From: Solidesulfovibrio aerotolerans
Lineage (GTDB): Bacteria > Desulfobacterota > Desulfovibrionia > Desulfovibrionales > Desulfovibrionaceae
Length of the DNA stretch: 64,000 nt
Assembly (NCBI RefSeq): GCF_009856865.1
Contig: NZ_WVUD01000001.1
Span: 1-64,000 of the forward strand
Direction of reading: 5' to 3'
The notes beneath the pieces are model-generated. The model was given only the letters and a program-made list of their open reading frames with translations. It searched no databases and had not been told where the DNA came from. Shown here one piece after another: positions 1-7,618 of this stretch (position 1 is its first letter; the number at the start of each line of letters is the position of its first letter). The position numbers and the translations under genes were made by a program.

Positions 1-120
1 ATGAAGACCGTAGACTCGATCAGCTCAAATTGATGTAGCGGTTGCCGCCTTCAGGCGGCTCCAGTTCTCACCGCTTTGAGCGGTTAACTGCCTTGCATGC
101 CCCCGGCTTTGCCGGGGGTA
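1..120 (+). mobile_element. Three tandem hairpins; possible 3' end of an IS200/IS605-type element
   Basis: An open frame entering from the left edge stops at TGA 31-33 (last codons MKTVDSISSN). It is followed by three perfect hairpins in a row: GCCGCC/GGCGGC (44-49/54-59, loop TTCA), ACCGCT/AGCGGT (70-75/79-84, loop TTG) and CCCCCGGC/GCCGGGGG (100-107/111-118, loop TTT). Stacked subterminal hairpins just after a transposase stop codon are typical of IS200/IS605 ends, which carry hairpins instead of inverted repeats. The element identity is inference, because the transposase lies outside the window; a chromosomal gene followed by terminator-like stems is the alternative. Confidence 0.35.
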
Positions 121-400
121 GCTGACTTATCAATTTACAATAGGGCTCTTTCTGCTGCAGAAATTAAAACATATTTCACTACTACCCGAACAGAATACTG
201 TAAGGGTTCGCATTCCAAGGAGACAATCTGCAAGGCAAGTCCTTAGCAAATTTAACCATGAGTTGGCTATGAACCCAAAGATGTAATTTCATCAAAGTCT
301 TTCAAGGTGCCCTAGTGAAGGATTTATAGGGCATCACTAGTGGTTCAGGCGTGTCTACCCAGCAAATCGATTTCGGAAATATCAGCCTTTCCCTGCCTTT
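121..400. other. Intergenic, no gene seen
   Basis: This stretch is AT-richer than the rest of the window and has no frame with a start, ribosome binding site and protein-like composition. I see no tRNA or recognisable riboswitch core. It may be the flank of the element that ends near base 120. Confidence 0.5.
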
Positions 401-456
401 GCGCCTCCCGAAAAACAGCACAACGAAGCGTTGTCCGTATTCGGGCGGCGCTTTTT
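401..456 (+). terminator. Two-tier hairpin followed by a T-run
   Basis: The outer stem pairs 401-412 with 440-451 (GCGCC.CCCGAA against TTCGGG.GGCGC, one mismatch). An inner hairpin ACAACG/CGTTGT lies at 420-425/429-434, and TTTTT follows at 452-456. This fits a rho-independent terminator read on the plus strand. No plus-strand gene is seen just upstream, so it may end a transcript from the left-edge element or a small RNA. Confidence 0.5.
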
Positions 457-620
457 CTATTTATTGATAGATAAAAATGCATGTTTAGATAAATATTTGA
501 ATATATAATGATCTAACTTTGGTTGAATTGCAATTCACAGGAAACAGTGTATGGAGCAATTTATAGCTATTCGCCCACTTGAATGGGTTTTCAGTTCAAC
601 CCAGTGCGTGGAGACGAGGT

Positions 621-2036
621 GTGTCTGCGGTGGATGGTTGCATCGTTCGCGTTGTAGTGCGAAAATACTTGCATCATGCCGCTCTTGGTTCCGGGGGAAG
701 TAGCGTCCTCTTTGCTATTTTTGGAATAACCGTTCTTGCTTCCCTGGCCGCCTCCATCGCCCGCATGTCTCCCAGTGCCGCCCAGACCAAACTGGCCGGT
801 GTCAATGAAACCCGCGCCTACTACATGGCCCTTTCCGGCCTCAATGTCTGGTCTGCAGGCACAACCGGAACCTACTCCTTGGCCGACGGTTCCTTCACAC
901 TGTCCCAAACCGGCCCGGACGCCTCAGGCTACTACACAGTCACATCCCTTGGCTGCGTCGATCCAGGCAAGGCCAGCGAGGCCAACCACACGATCAGCGC
1001 ACGGCGCAAATCCGCAAAGCCCATCACGTTTGAAGACAATATCGACGATTTCATTCTGCCGAAAGTCGGCGAAACGACCAACAACGCCCGATCCATACTG
1101 GTGTTTGACCGCGATCTGACCGATGCGCCGCCCGGCGTTTCCCAAAGCGACTGGGCCACCTTGTGGGCCACGAATGTGGATCGCTATGCCGGCGGATGGA
1201 TGCGGTTCGGCAGCGGATTGGGCGATTCCACCGGTGCGATTTGGTATGGCGGCGATTATGGTCTCTGCCCGCAGGGCGTGTGCCCGGACGGGGCGTGCAA
1301 AGACGGCGCATGCAATCTGGGACAAGGGCTGCGCGCCTATTTCCGCTTTGCGTTTTCCGATTACGACGCCAGTGCGGACTCCACGCGCTGCGCCGACGGT
1401 TTCACCTTTGCCGTGGTCACAGCGGCCAACGATCCAGCCACGGCCTGCGGCGGTCCGGCCTCAGGATCGCGGGGCGAATACCTCGGCTATGCCGGGCCGG
1501 GGCCGGCAGGCGTTGGCATAGCGCCGCCAAAGATCGCCGTGGAAGTGGACATCTACCCCAACACCGGAAACGGGAAGCCGAGCGAGGCGAACAGCCGGGC
1601 CGATGCCAGCAACGCCAATCACGTGGCGGTGCTGTATTGGGGCGGTAACGCCAACTCCTACGACGACAACACCCATAGCGCAGGCAATAAGCCCGGCAAT
1701 CCTGGTAAAAACAGCAGCGGCTACTACGAGATGCCCAAAACGGCTGTTGGTGCCAACGGACTGGAAGACGGACTACTCCATGCCTTGCGGCTGGAGATCC
1801 ACCGAACAAGTGCCGGCGTTTACCGGGTAAAGACGTGGATCGATCCCCAAGGCCTGGGCAACAGCGATGTGACTGCCGATTATGCCGCCGAGCCCCCCCA
1901 GCTCGACCACAGCGCCACCTTGTCCGAGGCCGATCATGCCGGCCTAAAGACCATACGCTTCGGCTGGACCGAAGGCACCGGCGGCCAGACCCAGACCGTG
2001 GCCGTAGCCAACTTCTCGCTGGATTTCAGGCACTGA
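621..2036 (+). CDS. Membrane-anchored, pilin-like protein with an L-type-lectin-like domain
   Basis: The frame is open from a TTG at 579, but GTG 621 has the better ribosome site (GGAG seven bases before), giving 471 residues. Near residues 27-48 there is one hydrophobic helix (SVLFAIFGITVLASLAASIA) followed by KLAGVNETRAYYMALSGL, the layout of PilX-type minor pilins, where a hydrophobic N-terminal helix precedes residues resembling 'A..A.AGL'. From about residue 140 on, DGFTFAVV, AVEVDIYPN and NHVAVLYWG resemble the conserved strands of legume/L-type lectins. Four cysteines at exact five-residue spacing (about residues 216-231, CPQGVCPDGACKDGAC) sit inside this domain. A surface-exposed, possibly sugar-binding pilus or envelope protein is inferred. 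No other pilus genes are next to it. An ATG-started frame at 551 with an SD overlaps it but is short and not protein-like. Confidence 0.6.
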   Translation: MSAVDGCIVRVVVRKYLHHAALGSGGSSVLFAIFGITVLASLAASIARMSPSAAQTKLAGVNETRAYYMALSGLNVWSAGTTGTYSLADGSFTLSQTGPDASGYYTVTSLGCVDPGKASEANHTISARRKSAKPITFEDNIDDFILPKVGETTNNARSILVFDRDLTDAPPGVSQSDWATLWATNVDRYAGGWMRFGSGLGDSTGAIWYGGDYGLCPQGVCPDGACKDGACNLGQGLRAYFRFAFSDYDASADSTRCADGFTFAVVTAANDPATACGGPASGSRGEYLGYAGPGPAGVGIAPPKIAVEVDIYPNTGNGKPSEANSRADASNANHVAVLYWGGNANSYDDNTHSAGNKPGNPGKNSSGYYEMPKTAVGANGLEDGLLHALRLEIHRTSAGVYRVKTWIDPQGLGNSDVTADYAAEPPQLDHSATLSEADHAGLKTIRFGWTEGTGGQTQTVAVANFSLDFRH

Positions 2037-2078
2037 CCGGCGGTTGCCAAAATCCGTGCATCCAAGCACAATCGCCCC

Positions 2079-2645
2079 ATGCCAAGCGTCCGTCTCGCCC
2101 TCGCCCTCGCTCTCGCCCTGCTGCTCGCTGTGCCGCCGGTTGCGGCCATGGCTGGCGAGCCTATCTATCAATACCGCGACGCCAAGGGCAGCCTCCATCT
2201 AAGCAATCGAAAGCTCGACCAGAATTTTCAGCCCTACGACTACATGCGCCTGCCGGCGGGTACGGATCAGGGCAAGATCGTGCCCTTTATCCGCTACTAC
2301 TGCCGCCGCCACGGCGTGGACCCCGCCCTGGTGCGGGCCATGGTGGAAGTGGAGTCGGGCTTTGCCGTGCGGGCCGTATCGCCCAAGGGCGCGGCCGGTC
2401 TCATGCAGATCATGCCCGGCACCGGCCGCGATCTGGGGCTGGCCGACGCCTTCGACGGCGCCAACAACCTTGAAGCCGGCATCCGCTACATGCGCGCCCT
2501 GCTCGATGCCTACGGTGATGTGCGTCTGGCCCTGGCCGCCTACAACGCCGGTCCCGGCCGGGTGAAAAAAGGCGGCACGGTACCCGATATCCCCGAAACC
2601 CGCGCCTATGTGGACAAGGTGCTGGCCCGCACGGGCGGGCGCTGA
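2079..2645 (+). CDS. Lytic transglycosylase, SLT family, with DUF4124-like N-terminus
   Basis: This 188-residue exported enzyme is predicted to cleave the MurNAc-GlcNAc bond of peptidoglycan in the periplasm. Residues 1-25 form a signal peptide rich in Leu/Ala. Residues 27-45 (EPIYQYRDAKGSLHLSNRK) match the short DUF4124 motif often placed before SLT domains. The SLT domain spans about 70-185: catalytic Glu92 in VEVESGF, GLMQIMP at 107-113 and AYNAGPG at 154-160. It starts 42 bases after the lectin-like gene, so cotranscription is possible. No strong ribosome site is visible before the ATG. Confidence 0.88.
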   Translation: MPSVRLALALALALLLAVPPVAAMAGEPIYQYRDAKGSLHLSNRKLDQNFQPYDYMRLPAGTDQGKIVPFIRYYCRRHGVDPALVRAMVEVESGFAVRAVSPKGAAGLMQIMPGTGRDLGLADAFDGANNLEAGIRYMRALLDAYGDVRLALAAYNAGPGRVKKGGTVPDIPETRAYVDKVLARTGGR

Positions 2646-2774
2646 GCCTGGGCCGCGCAAGAACTGTTTCGGATGCGGTCGGCCGGCGGTTTCCTTTTGG
2701 CCGCATTGCGCGTATGGCTGGGCGCATATGCCAGTACACCATGCCCGGCCACCGGTTGGGCTTAAGGAGCCGAT

Positions 2775-4064
2775 ATGAACGGTCACGGTTTGGGCGGTTT
2801 TTGGCGCAATAACGGTCTGCGGTCCGGGCGGCGCTGGCTCGCCGGTTGCCTGCTCCTGCTGGCCCTGGTGCCCGGGGCGGCCCTGGCCCAGAAGGGCGGA
2901 GCCATGACCTTCGGCGTCTTGTTGCCGCTGACCGGCTCCCTGGCCGAGTCCGGCAAGACATCCAAGATCGCCCTGGATCTGGCCCAGGCCGACATCAACG
3001 CCTATCTGGCCGCCGGCGGCCAGAGCGGCCAGGTCACCTTCCAGATCGAGAATACCGGCAGCAGCCCCGAGCAGGCTGCGGAAAAGCTCAAAGCCCTGGC
3101 CGGGCGCGGCGTGCGCGTGGTCCTTGGCCCCTTTTCCGATGACGAAGCCGAGGCCTGTCTGGAATTTGCCGAGAAGAACAACATCGTGCTCATAAGCCAG
3201 GGCAGTTCCGGGCCGTTTTTGTCCAAAAAGGGCGATAATCTCTTTCGCCTGTCACCGTCCGACACCTACCAGGCCGAGGCGGTGACCGGGCTGATGCGCC
3301 AGGAAGGGGTGACGGCCATCGTGCCTTTGTGGCGCGGCGACCGGTTTGGCGACGACATGGTGGTGCATGTCAAGGCACGTTTCAAGCAGCTTGGCGGCGA
3401 AGCCCTGCCCGGTAGCCGCTACGCCCCGGATCGCAAGGATTTCAGCCCCATCCTCGACGATCTGGCCAAGCAGTTGGCGCAAGCCGGGCGCAGCGGCAAA
3501 TCCCCCAAGGCGGCCGTCTATTTTGCCGGCGGCGAAGAGATCGTGCCCATCTTGAAAGCCGCGGCCAAGCGCCCCGAGCTGGTCGGCGTGGGCTGGTACG
3601 GCTCAAGCGGCACGGCCATGCTCGACGCCATTGCCAAAGACCCCGAAAGTGCAGCGGCGGCGTTAAAGACCCGGCTGATCAGCCCGCGCTACGGCGAAGG
3701 CGGGGCCAATGTGTACGGGCTGCTCGAAAAGCGCATCCAGGATAAGGCTGATATGTTTGTCGATACCCAGAGTGTGGTGGCGTATGACGCGGCCTGGGCA
3801 GCGTTTTTTACGGCCCAGGCCGCGGGCGGGGCCACGGATTTCGCCCGGTTCAAGCAGGCGTTCGTTGCGACCTGCGAGCGCATGTACGGGGTGACGGGCT
3901 GGCTGGCCCTGAATGAGCACGGCGACCGGCGCGAGGACTGGGATTTTGATTTCTGGGTGCTGCGCAGCGAAACCGGCAAGTATTTTTGGGAAAAGGCAGC
4001 CCGCTACCAGTTCGAGCCGGGCACGGCCAAGGAATTGTTTCTCAGCTCCGGCAAGTCGAAATAG
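2775..4064 (+). CDS. ABC transporter substrate-binding protein, branched-chain amino acid (Liv) type
   Basis: The 429-residue precursor begins at an ATG with AAGGAG six bases upstream. A long, arginine-containing N-region and hydrophobic core end at ALVPGAALA-Q (about residue 39), a signal peptidase I site. The mature N-terminus (FGVLLPLTGSLAESGKTSKIALDLAQ) is the hallmark of type I periplasmic binding proteins of the LivJ/urea/amide family. No permease or ATPase genes adjoin it, so it may serve a distant transporter or a signalling receptor. It converges on a histidine kinase gene across a strong stem-loop. The ligand cannot be read from the sequence. Confidence 0.85.
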   Translation: MNGHGLGGFWRNNGLRSGRRWLAGCLLLLALVPGAALAQKGGAMTFGVLLPLTGSLAESGKTSKIALDLAQADINAYLAAGGQSGQVTFQIENTGSSPEQAAEKLKALAGRGVRVVLGPFSDDEAEACLEFAEKNNIVLISQGSSGPFLSKKGDNLFRLSPSDTYQAEAVTGLMRQEGVTAIVPLWRGDRFGDDMVVHVKARFKQLGGEALPGSRYAPDRKDFSPILDDLAKQLAQAGRSGKSPKAAVYFAGGEEIVPILKAAAKRPELVGVGWYGSSGTAMLDAIAKDPESAAAALKTRLISPRYGEGGANVYGLLEKRIQDKADMFVDTQSVVAYDAAWAAFFTAQAAGGATDFARFKQAFVATCERMYGVTGWLALNEHGDRREDWDFDFWVLRSETGKYFWEKAARYQFEPGTAKELFLSSGKSK

Positions 4065-4092
4065 CCGGCCACGCGCCGCAGGCCAAGTGACG

Positions 4093-4124
4093 ACGGCCCG
4101 CCCCGGGAGACTGGGGCGGGCCGT
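4093..4124. terminator. Perfect 12-bp stem between convergent genes
   Basis: ACGGCCCGCCCC (4093-4104) pairs perfectly with GGGGCGGGCCGT (4113-4124) across an 8-base loop. It sits between the stop at 4064 and the stop of the minus-strand kinase at 4133. The T-tract is poor (GTTTG), but position and stem strength suit a bidirectional terminator. Confidence 0.65.
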
Positions 4125-4132
4125 TTGCCGTC

Positions 4133-6334
4133 CTACCCCGCTGCGTCCAGCTCCAGCGGCAGGCTCACGTAAACGGCCGTGCCCTGGCCGAGTTGGCTGT
4201 CCAGGCAGATGGAGCCGCCCATAAGCCCCACCAGGCGGCGGGCGATGGCCAGACCCAGGCCCAGGCCGCCGAAACGGCGGCTTGAGGAACCGTCCTCCTG
4301 GGTGAACGGCTCGAAAATATACTCCAGCTTGGCATCCGACACCCCTATGCCCGTGTCCGAGATGATGGCCAGAAGCTGCCAGACCGGACCGGCTGCGGTC
4401 AGGTGCGGCTGCCCGCCCAGATACAGCCGGGCTTCGCCGTCCAGGGTAAACCGCACGGCATTGCCGAGCAGATTGCCAAGCGCTTGCCCCAGCCGCTCGG
4501 CATCGCCCAGCAGCGCGGCCGGCAGCCGGGGCGACAGGTCCACGACCAGGGCCACGTCTTTGGCCCGGGCCGCTGCGGCAAAACGGCTGGCCACCTCCCG
4601 GGCCAACAGCCCCGGGGCAAACGACTGGCGGCGCAGAAACACCCGGTCGGCTTCGAGGCTGGCGTAATCGAGCATGGCGGCGATGACGTCGAGCATGGAC
4701 TGGCCGGAGGCCAGGGCTTGGCCCACCCCGGACTGGGTTTGGCCGGGCAGGGGCAGGCTTTGGACGTGCTCGAGCATGCCGAGCATGATGTTGAGCGGCG
4801 TGCGCAGTTCGTGGGAGAGTACGGCCAGAAATTCGGTCTTGGCCCGGCTGACGGCCTCGGCGGCCTTGCGCGCCCGGACAAGCGCTTCGGCCCGTTGCCG
4901 TTCGGAGATGTCCATGGCCAGACAGACCACGCCCGCATCAGCTTCGTGGGGGCCGCGCAGCAGAGCCAGCGACAGCAGCACCGCCGTGCGGCGGCCGTCC
5001 TTGCCGTAGAGCGTCTTTTCCATCCCCGTCATGCCGCCGTCGGCCAGCAGATGCTGGATGGGAGGGGATTCCAGCAGTTCGCCGAGCGGATCATTCGGGG
5101 CAAAAAAACGCGTCGCCGGCTGCCCCAGAATGGCAACCTCGTCGTAGCCCAGCATGGCGCAGCCGGCCCGGTTGCAAAGGCTCACCCGGCCGTGGTGGTC
5201 CACCACCCACACCGCCTCGTTGACGTTGGCCAGGATGCGCTCCAGGGATTCCTTGGCCCGGGTCAGGCCCTGGCGGGAAAAAGCCAACCCGGTGGTCATG
5301 GCGTTAAAGGCCACGGCCAGATCGCGGGTTTCCTGCGGTCCGGTGGTGGGGGCGCGTACGGTCAGATCGCCGCCGGTCACAGCCCGGGCCGCATCCGCCA
5401 GCCGGGCCAGGGGGCGGACCACGCCGCGCGCCCAGACCAGGGCGCTTAACAACGCGACAAAGGCCGCTCCCGCAGCCACAGCCAAGGCCCAGCGCCGCAG
5501 CCGGGCCATCTCGGCGTCAATGGCCAAAGCGCGCGGCTGCACCACCAGCACCGACAGGCCGTGCAGCCCCACCGGGGCGGTGGCAATAAGACTTGGCACG
5601 CCGCCAAAGGCGATGTCCAGAAGCTGGGGGGAACCCGTGGCCAGGGCGTTTGCAAGGCGCGGTGCATCCACTGGCCCAAGCGGCGTGTCGGTGGGGGAGG
5701 CCGGCGACAGCAGCAGGCCCTTGGCGTCGGCCAGCACGGCAAAGCCGCCGTGTTCCAGGTGCAGGTTCGTGATCGGTCTGGCGATTGCCGCAACAGGCAA
5801 GGCCACGCGAAAAACCCCCAGCAACCGGCCAAATGGACTTTGGCGGGCCAGGGCCATGATAAGGCGGGGGGGGGCGCTCGCGTCCGGGGATGGCTCTAAA
5901 TCGGAAACGACCGTCTCGGGTTGGGCCAGGGCTGCCGCCACGAGGGGATCGGGCCGCACGGAGACGGGGTGGTCGGTGTAGTTTGAACCGCTGCCGGCGT
6001 ATTCCTGGACACCTTCGGGATTGATGTAGGCCAGGGCGGCAAAGGTGTCGCTGTAGCGGTCGAAAAGCGCCTGGAAGAGGTGGTAGTCGTGGTTGCGGCC
6101 GAATTGCTCCAACGCCGGGCTGGCAGCCATCTGGCGCAGCCGGTCTTCGCCCTGGGCGGCGGTCATGGCGGTTTCCCGGGCCAGACTGTCGGCCAAAAGC
6201 CTCAGAATCTCAAGCTCTTTGCGTTCCAGAATGTCGGCGGCCAGTTGGAACATGCCGCCGCCAAGGACCAGGGTCAAAAGGACCACCAGGACCAACTGGC
6301 CCGCGTACACCTGGGTTTTGATGGAACGAGACAT
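4133..6334 (-). CDS. Membrane sensor histidine kinase (periplasmic sensor, HAMP, PAS, HisKA, HATPase)
   Basis: This 733-residue kinase has TM1 at about 9-31, a periplasmic sensor domain at about 32-278 (Cache-like length), TM2 at about 282-304, HAMP at 305-358 and PAS at about 365-480. The HisKA phospho-acceptor is His508 in LSHELRTPL. The ATPase domain shows the N-box NLLGNAVRF (621-629), DTGIG (660-664) and GLGLGLA (690-696). There is no receiver domain and no response regulator next to it. Its ATG shares an A with the stop of the upstream binding-protein gene (TGATG), so the two are translationally coupled. This suggests that the binding protein presents the ligand to this kinase, which is inference. 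Confidence 0.9.
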   Translation of the reverse strand: MSRSIKTQVYAGQLVLVVLLTLVLGGGMFQLAADILERKELEILRLLADSLARETAMTAAQGEDRLRQMAASPALEQFGRNHDYHLFQALFDRYSDTFAALAYINPEGVQEYAGSGSNYTDHPVSVRPDPLVAAALAQPETVVSDLEPSPDASAPPRLIMALARQSPFGRLLGVFRVALPVAAIARPITNLHLEHGGFAVLADAKGLLLSPASPTDTPLGPVDAPRLANALATGSPQLLDIAFGGVPSLIATAPVGLHGLSVLVVQPRALAIDAEMARLRRWALAVAAGAAFVALLSALVWARGVVRPLARLADAARAVTGGDLTVRAPTTGPQETRDLAVAFNAMTTGLAFSRQGLTRAKESLERILANVNEAVWVVDHHGRVSLCNRAGCAMLGYDEVAILGQPATRFFAPNDPLGELLESPPIQHLLADGGMTGMEKTLYGKDGRRTAVLLSLALLRGPHEADAGVVCLAMDISERQRAEALVRARKAAEAVSRAKTEFLAVLSHELRTPLNIMLGMLEHVQSLPLPGQTQSGVGQALASGQSMLDVIAAMLDYASLEADRVFLRRQSFAPGLLAREVASRFAAAARAKDVALVVDLSPRLPAALLGDAERLGQALGNLLGNAVRFTLDGEARLYLGGQPHLTAAGPVWQLLAIISDTGIGVSDAKLEYIFEPFTQEDGSSSRRFGGLGLGLAIARRLVGLMGGSICLDSQLGQGTAVYVSLPLELDAAG

Positions 6335-7191
6335 CAGGGTGCGCGCGGTTGCGGGGTGGGGAAGCAGCCCTGGCGCAGCAGCAGGGCCTGGGCCTGGGGA
6401 GTGGCCAGGAATTGCAGGAACCGGGCGACGTCCGGGGCCAGGGGGGGCTTGCCGACCAGGGCCAGGGGGATGGTCAGCGGATAGTCTGCCTGCCCGGGTT
6501 GTTGCCCGGGGATTGGGCGCGCGCCGTCAAAAGCCAGGGGAACAAGGGCGGTCCCGGCCATGGCCGACAGGGAAAAATAGCCTATGGCTCCGGGGTTTTC
6601 GGCGGTCAGGGCCACGGCCTCGGGGGTGGTATAGGCCACGGCCTGGCCGCGACAGCCCTCGGCTGCAAAGCCGGGGATGGCGGCGTTTAAAAGCTCCCGG
6701 CTCGTTTCCGGGGTTTCCCGGCAGACCCGGGCAATGGGCAGATCGGGACCGCCGAGTTCGGACCAGTTTTTGATTTTTCCCGAAAACAGGGCCAGGGTCT
6801 GGTCCGTTGTCAGGCCGGTGACGCCGGTCACGGACGGATGGACGGCAAAGACCACGGGTACCCTGGCGAAAACGATTTCCGTGAGCCCGGCGGCGCGTTC
6901 GTCTTCCCGCAGGGGCCGGACTGTGCGGGCCAGCTGGGCCTGGCCGGAGACAAGGGCCCGGATGCCGGCCGTTGTGCCGACGGATTCCGGCACATCCACC
7001 CGGATGCCCGGATTATCCCGCGTAAAGGCCTGGGCCAGCAGGCGCAGCAGTTCCTGGCTGTCCCCGGTGCCGGCCACGACAAGGGGTGCGGCCGCTTCGC
7101 CTTCTCCAGCCGCCAGCAGTCGGGCCGGCAGCAAGAGAACGACGAGCAGGATGACGCCAAGTGTCTGTCGTCTCCACAGGCCTGGGTGCAT
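6334..7191 (-). CDS. PstS-like periplasmic substrate-binding protein
   Basis: The ATG at 7191 lies 13 bases after the stop of the preceding gene and gives 285 residues. The N-terminus is a signal peptide (RRQTLGVILLVVLLLPARLLA). The mature start (PLVVAGTGDSQELLRLLAQAF), then SVGTTAGIRAL and a run ending in LARTVRPL, match the phosphate-binding-like family (PBP_like_2). There are no pstC, pstA or pstB genes nearby. The gene lies in the rnr - small membrane protein - binding protein - kinase operon, so it is more likely a ligand receptor for the kinase than a transporter subunit. The ligand may be phosphate or another oxyanion; this is not decided by the sequence. Confidence 0.8.
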   Translation of the reverse strand: MHPGLWRRQTLGVILLVVLLLPARLLAAGEGEAAAPLVVAGTGDSQELLRLLAQAFTRDNPGIRVDVPESVGTTAGIRALVSGQAQLARTVRPLREDERAAGLTEIVFARVPVVFAVHPSVTGVTGLTTDQTLALFSGKIKNWSELGGPDLPIARVCRETPETSRELLNAAIPGFAAEGCRGQAVAYTTPEAVALTAENPGAIGYFSLSAMAGTALVPLAFDGARPIPGQQPGQADYPLTIPLALVGKPPLAPDVARFLQFLATPQAQALLLRQGCFPTPQPRAP

Positions 7192-7204
7192 GGTATGCTC
7201 CGGG

Positions 7205-7618
7205 TCAGGTGCGGTGCGGTGTTTGGCCGAGTGCCGTGCAGATGGTCGCCAGCAGCCACCAGATGGCGGCTGTGGCGAGCAGGGTGAACACGACAATGCG
7301 GACCCGCTCGGTGGTCAAACTGAGCAACGCCTGGTCATGGCGGGCCTCGATGGCGGCAACATCAAAGCGCGGGCCGAAACGGGCCGTGAAATCGTTGACC
7401 AGCAAGTGGTACGGACCTTGCCAGTCGTCGTCGCTGACCGCAACCGTTGGCAAAAAAGTCTTGTCCACGGCGTTGGCCAGCAGCAAGGCCGTGCGGTACC
7501 GCTCTTCGGCCAGTCTGGCCGGGGTGGGCCAGTCTCTGGCGGCGGCGGCCACCGCCACCAGGAGCCAGGCGAGGGCAAGGGCCAGCCCCAGCCGGGTGCG
7601 CGAGGAAACGGGGGTCAT
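7205..7618 (-). CDS. Small bitopic membrane protein of unknown function
   Basis: This protein has 137 residues with one hydrophobic helix at each end: LGLALALAWLLVAVAAAA near residues 10-27 and IVVFTLLATAAIWWLLATICTAL near 108-130. The roughly 80 residues between them are predicted to face the periplasm. Its start codon overlaps the stop of the RNase R gene by four bases (ATGA), so translation is coupled. It is followed by the binding protein and the kinase. I do not recognise the family; a role in anchoring or relaying the binding-protein signal is a guess from context. Confidence 0.65.
   Translation of the reverse strand: MTPVSSRTRLGLALALAWLLVAVAAAARDWPTPARLAEERYRTALLLANAVDKTFLPTVAVSDDDWQGPYHLLVNDFTARFGPRFDVAAIEARHDQALLSLTTERVRIVVFTLLATAAIWWLLATICTALGQTPHRT

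Noticed and set aside
551-711. Alternative ATG-started frame before the lectin-like gene
   Set aside because: It has an SD but ends early, and the translation is Cys/Arg-rich without a domain; the hydrophobic pilin-like helix is in the other frame.
4403-5449. Long plus-strand open frame opposite the kinase gene
   Set aside because: It is antisense to clear HisKA/HATPase motifs and is rich in Gly/Ala/Gln with no recognisable domain.
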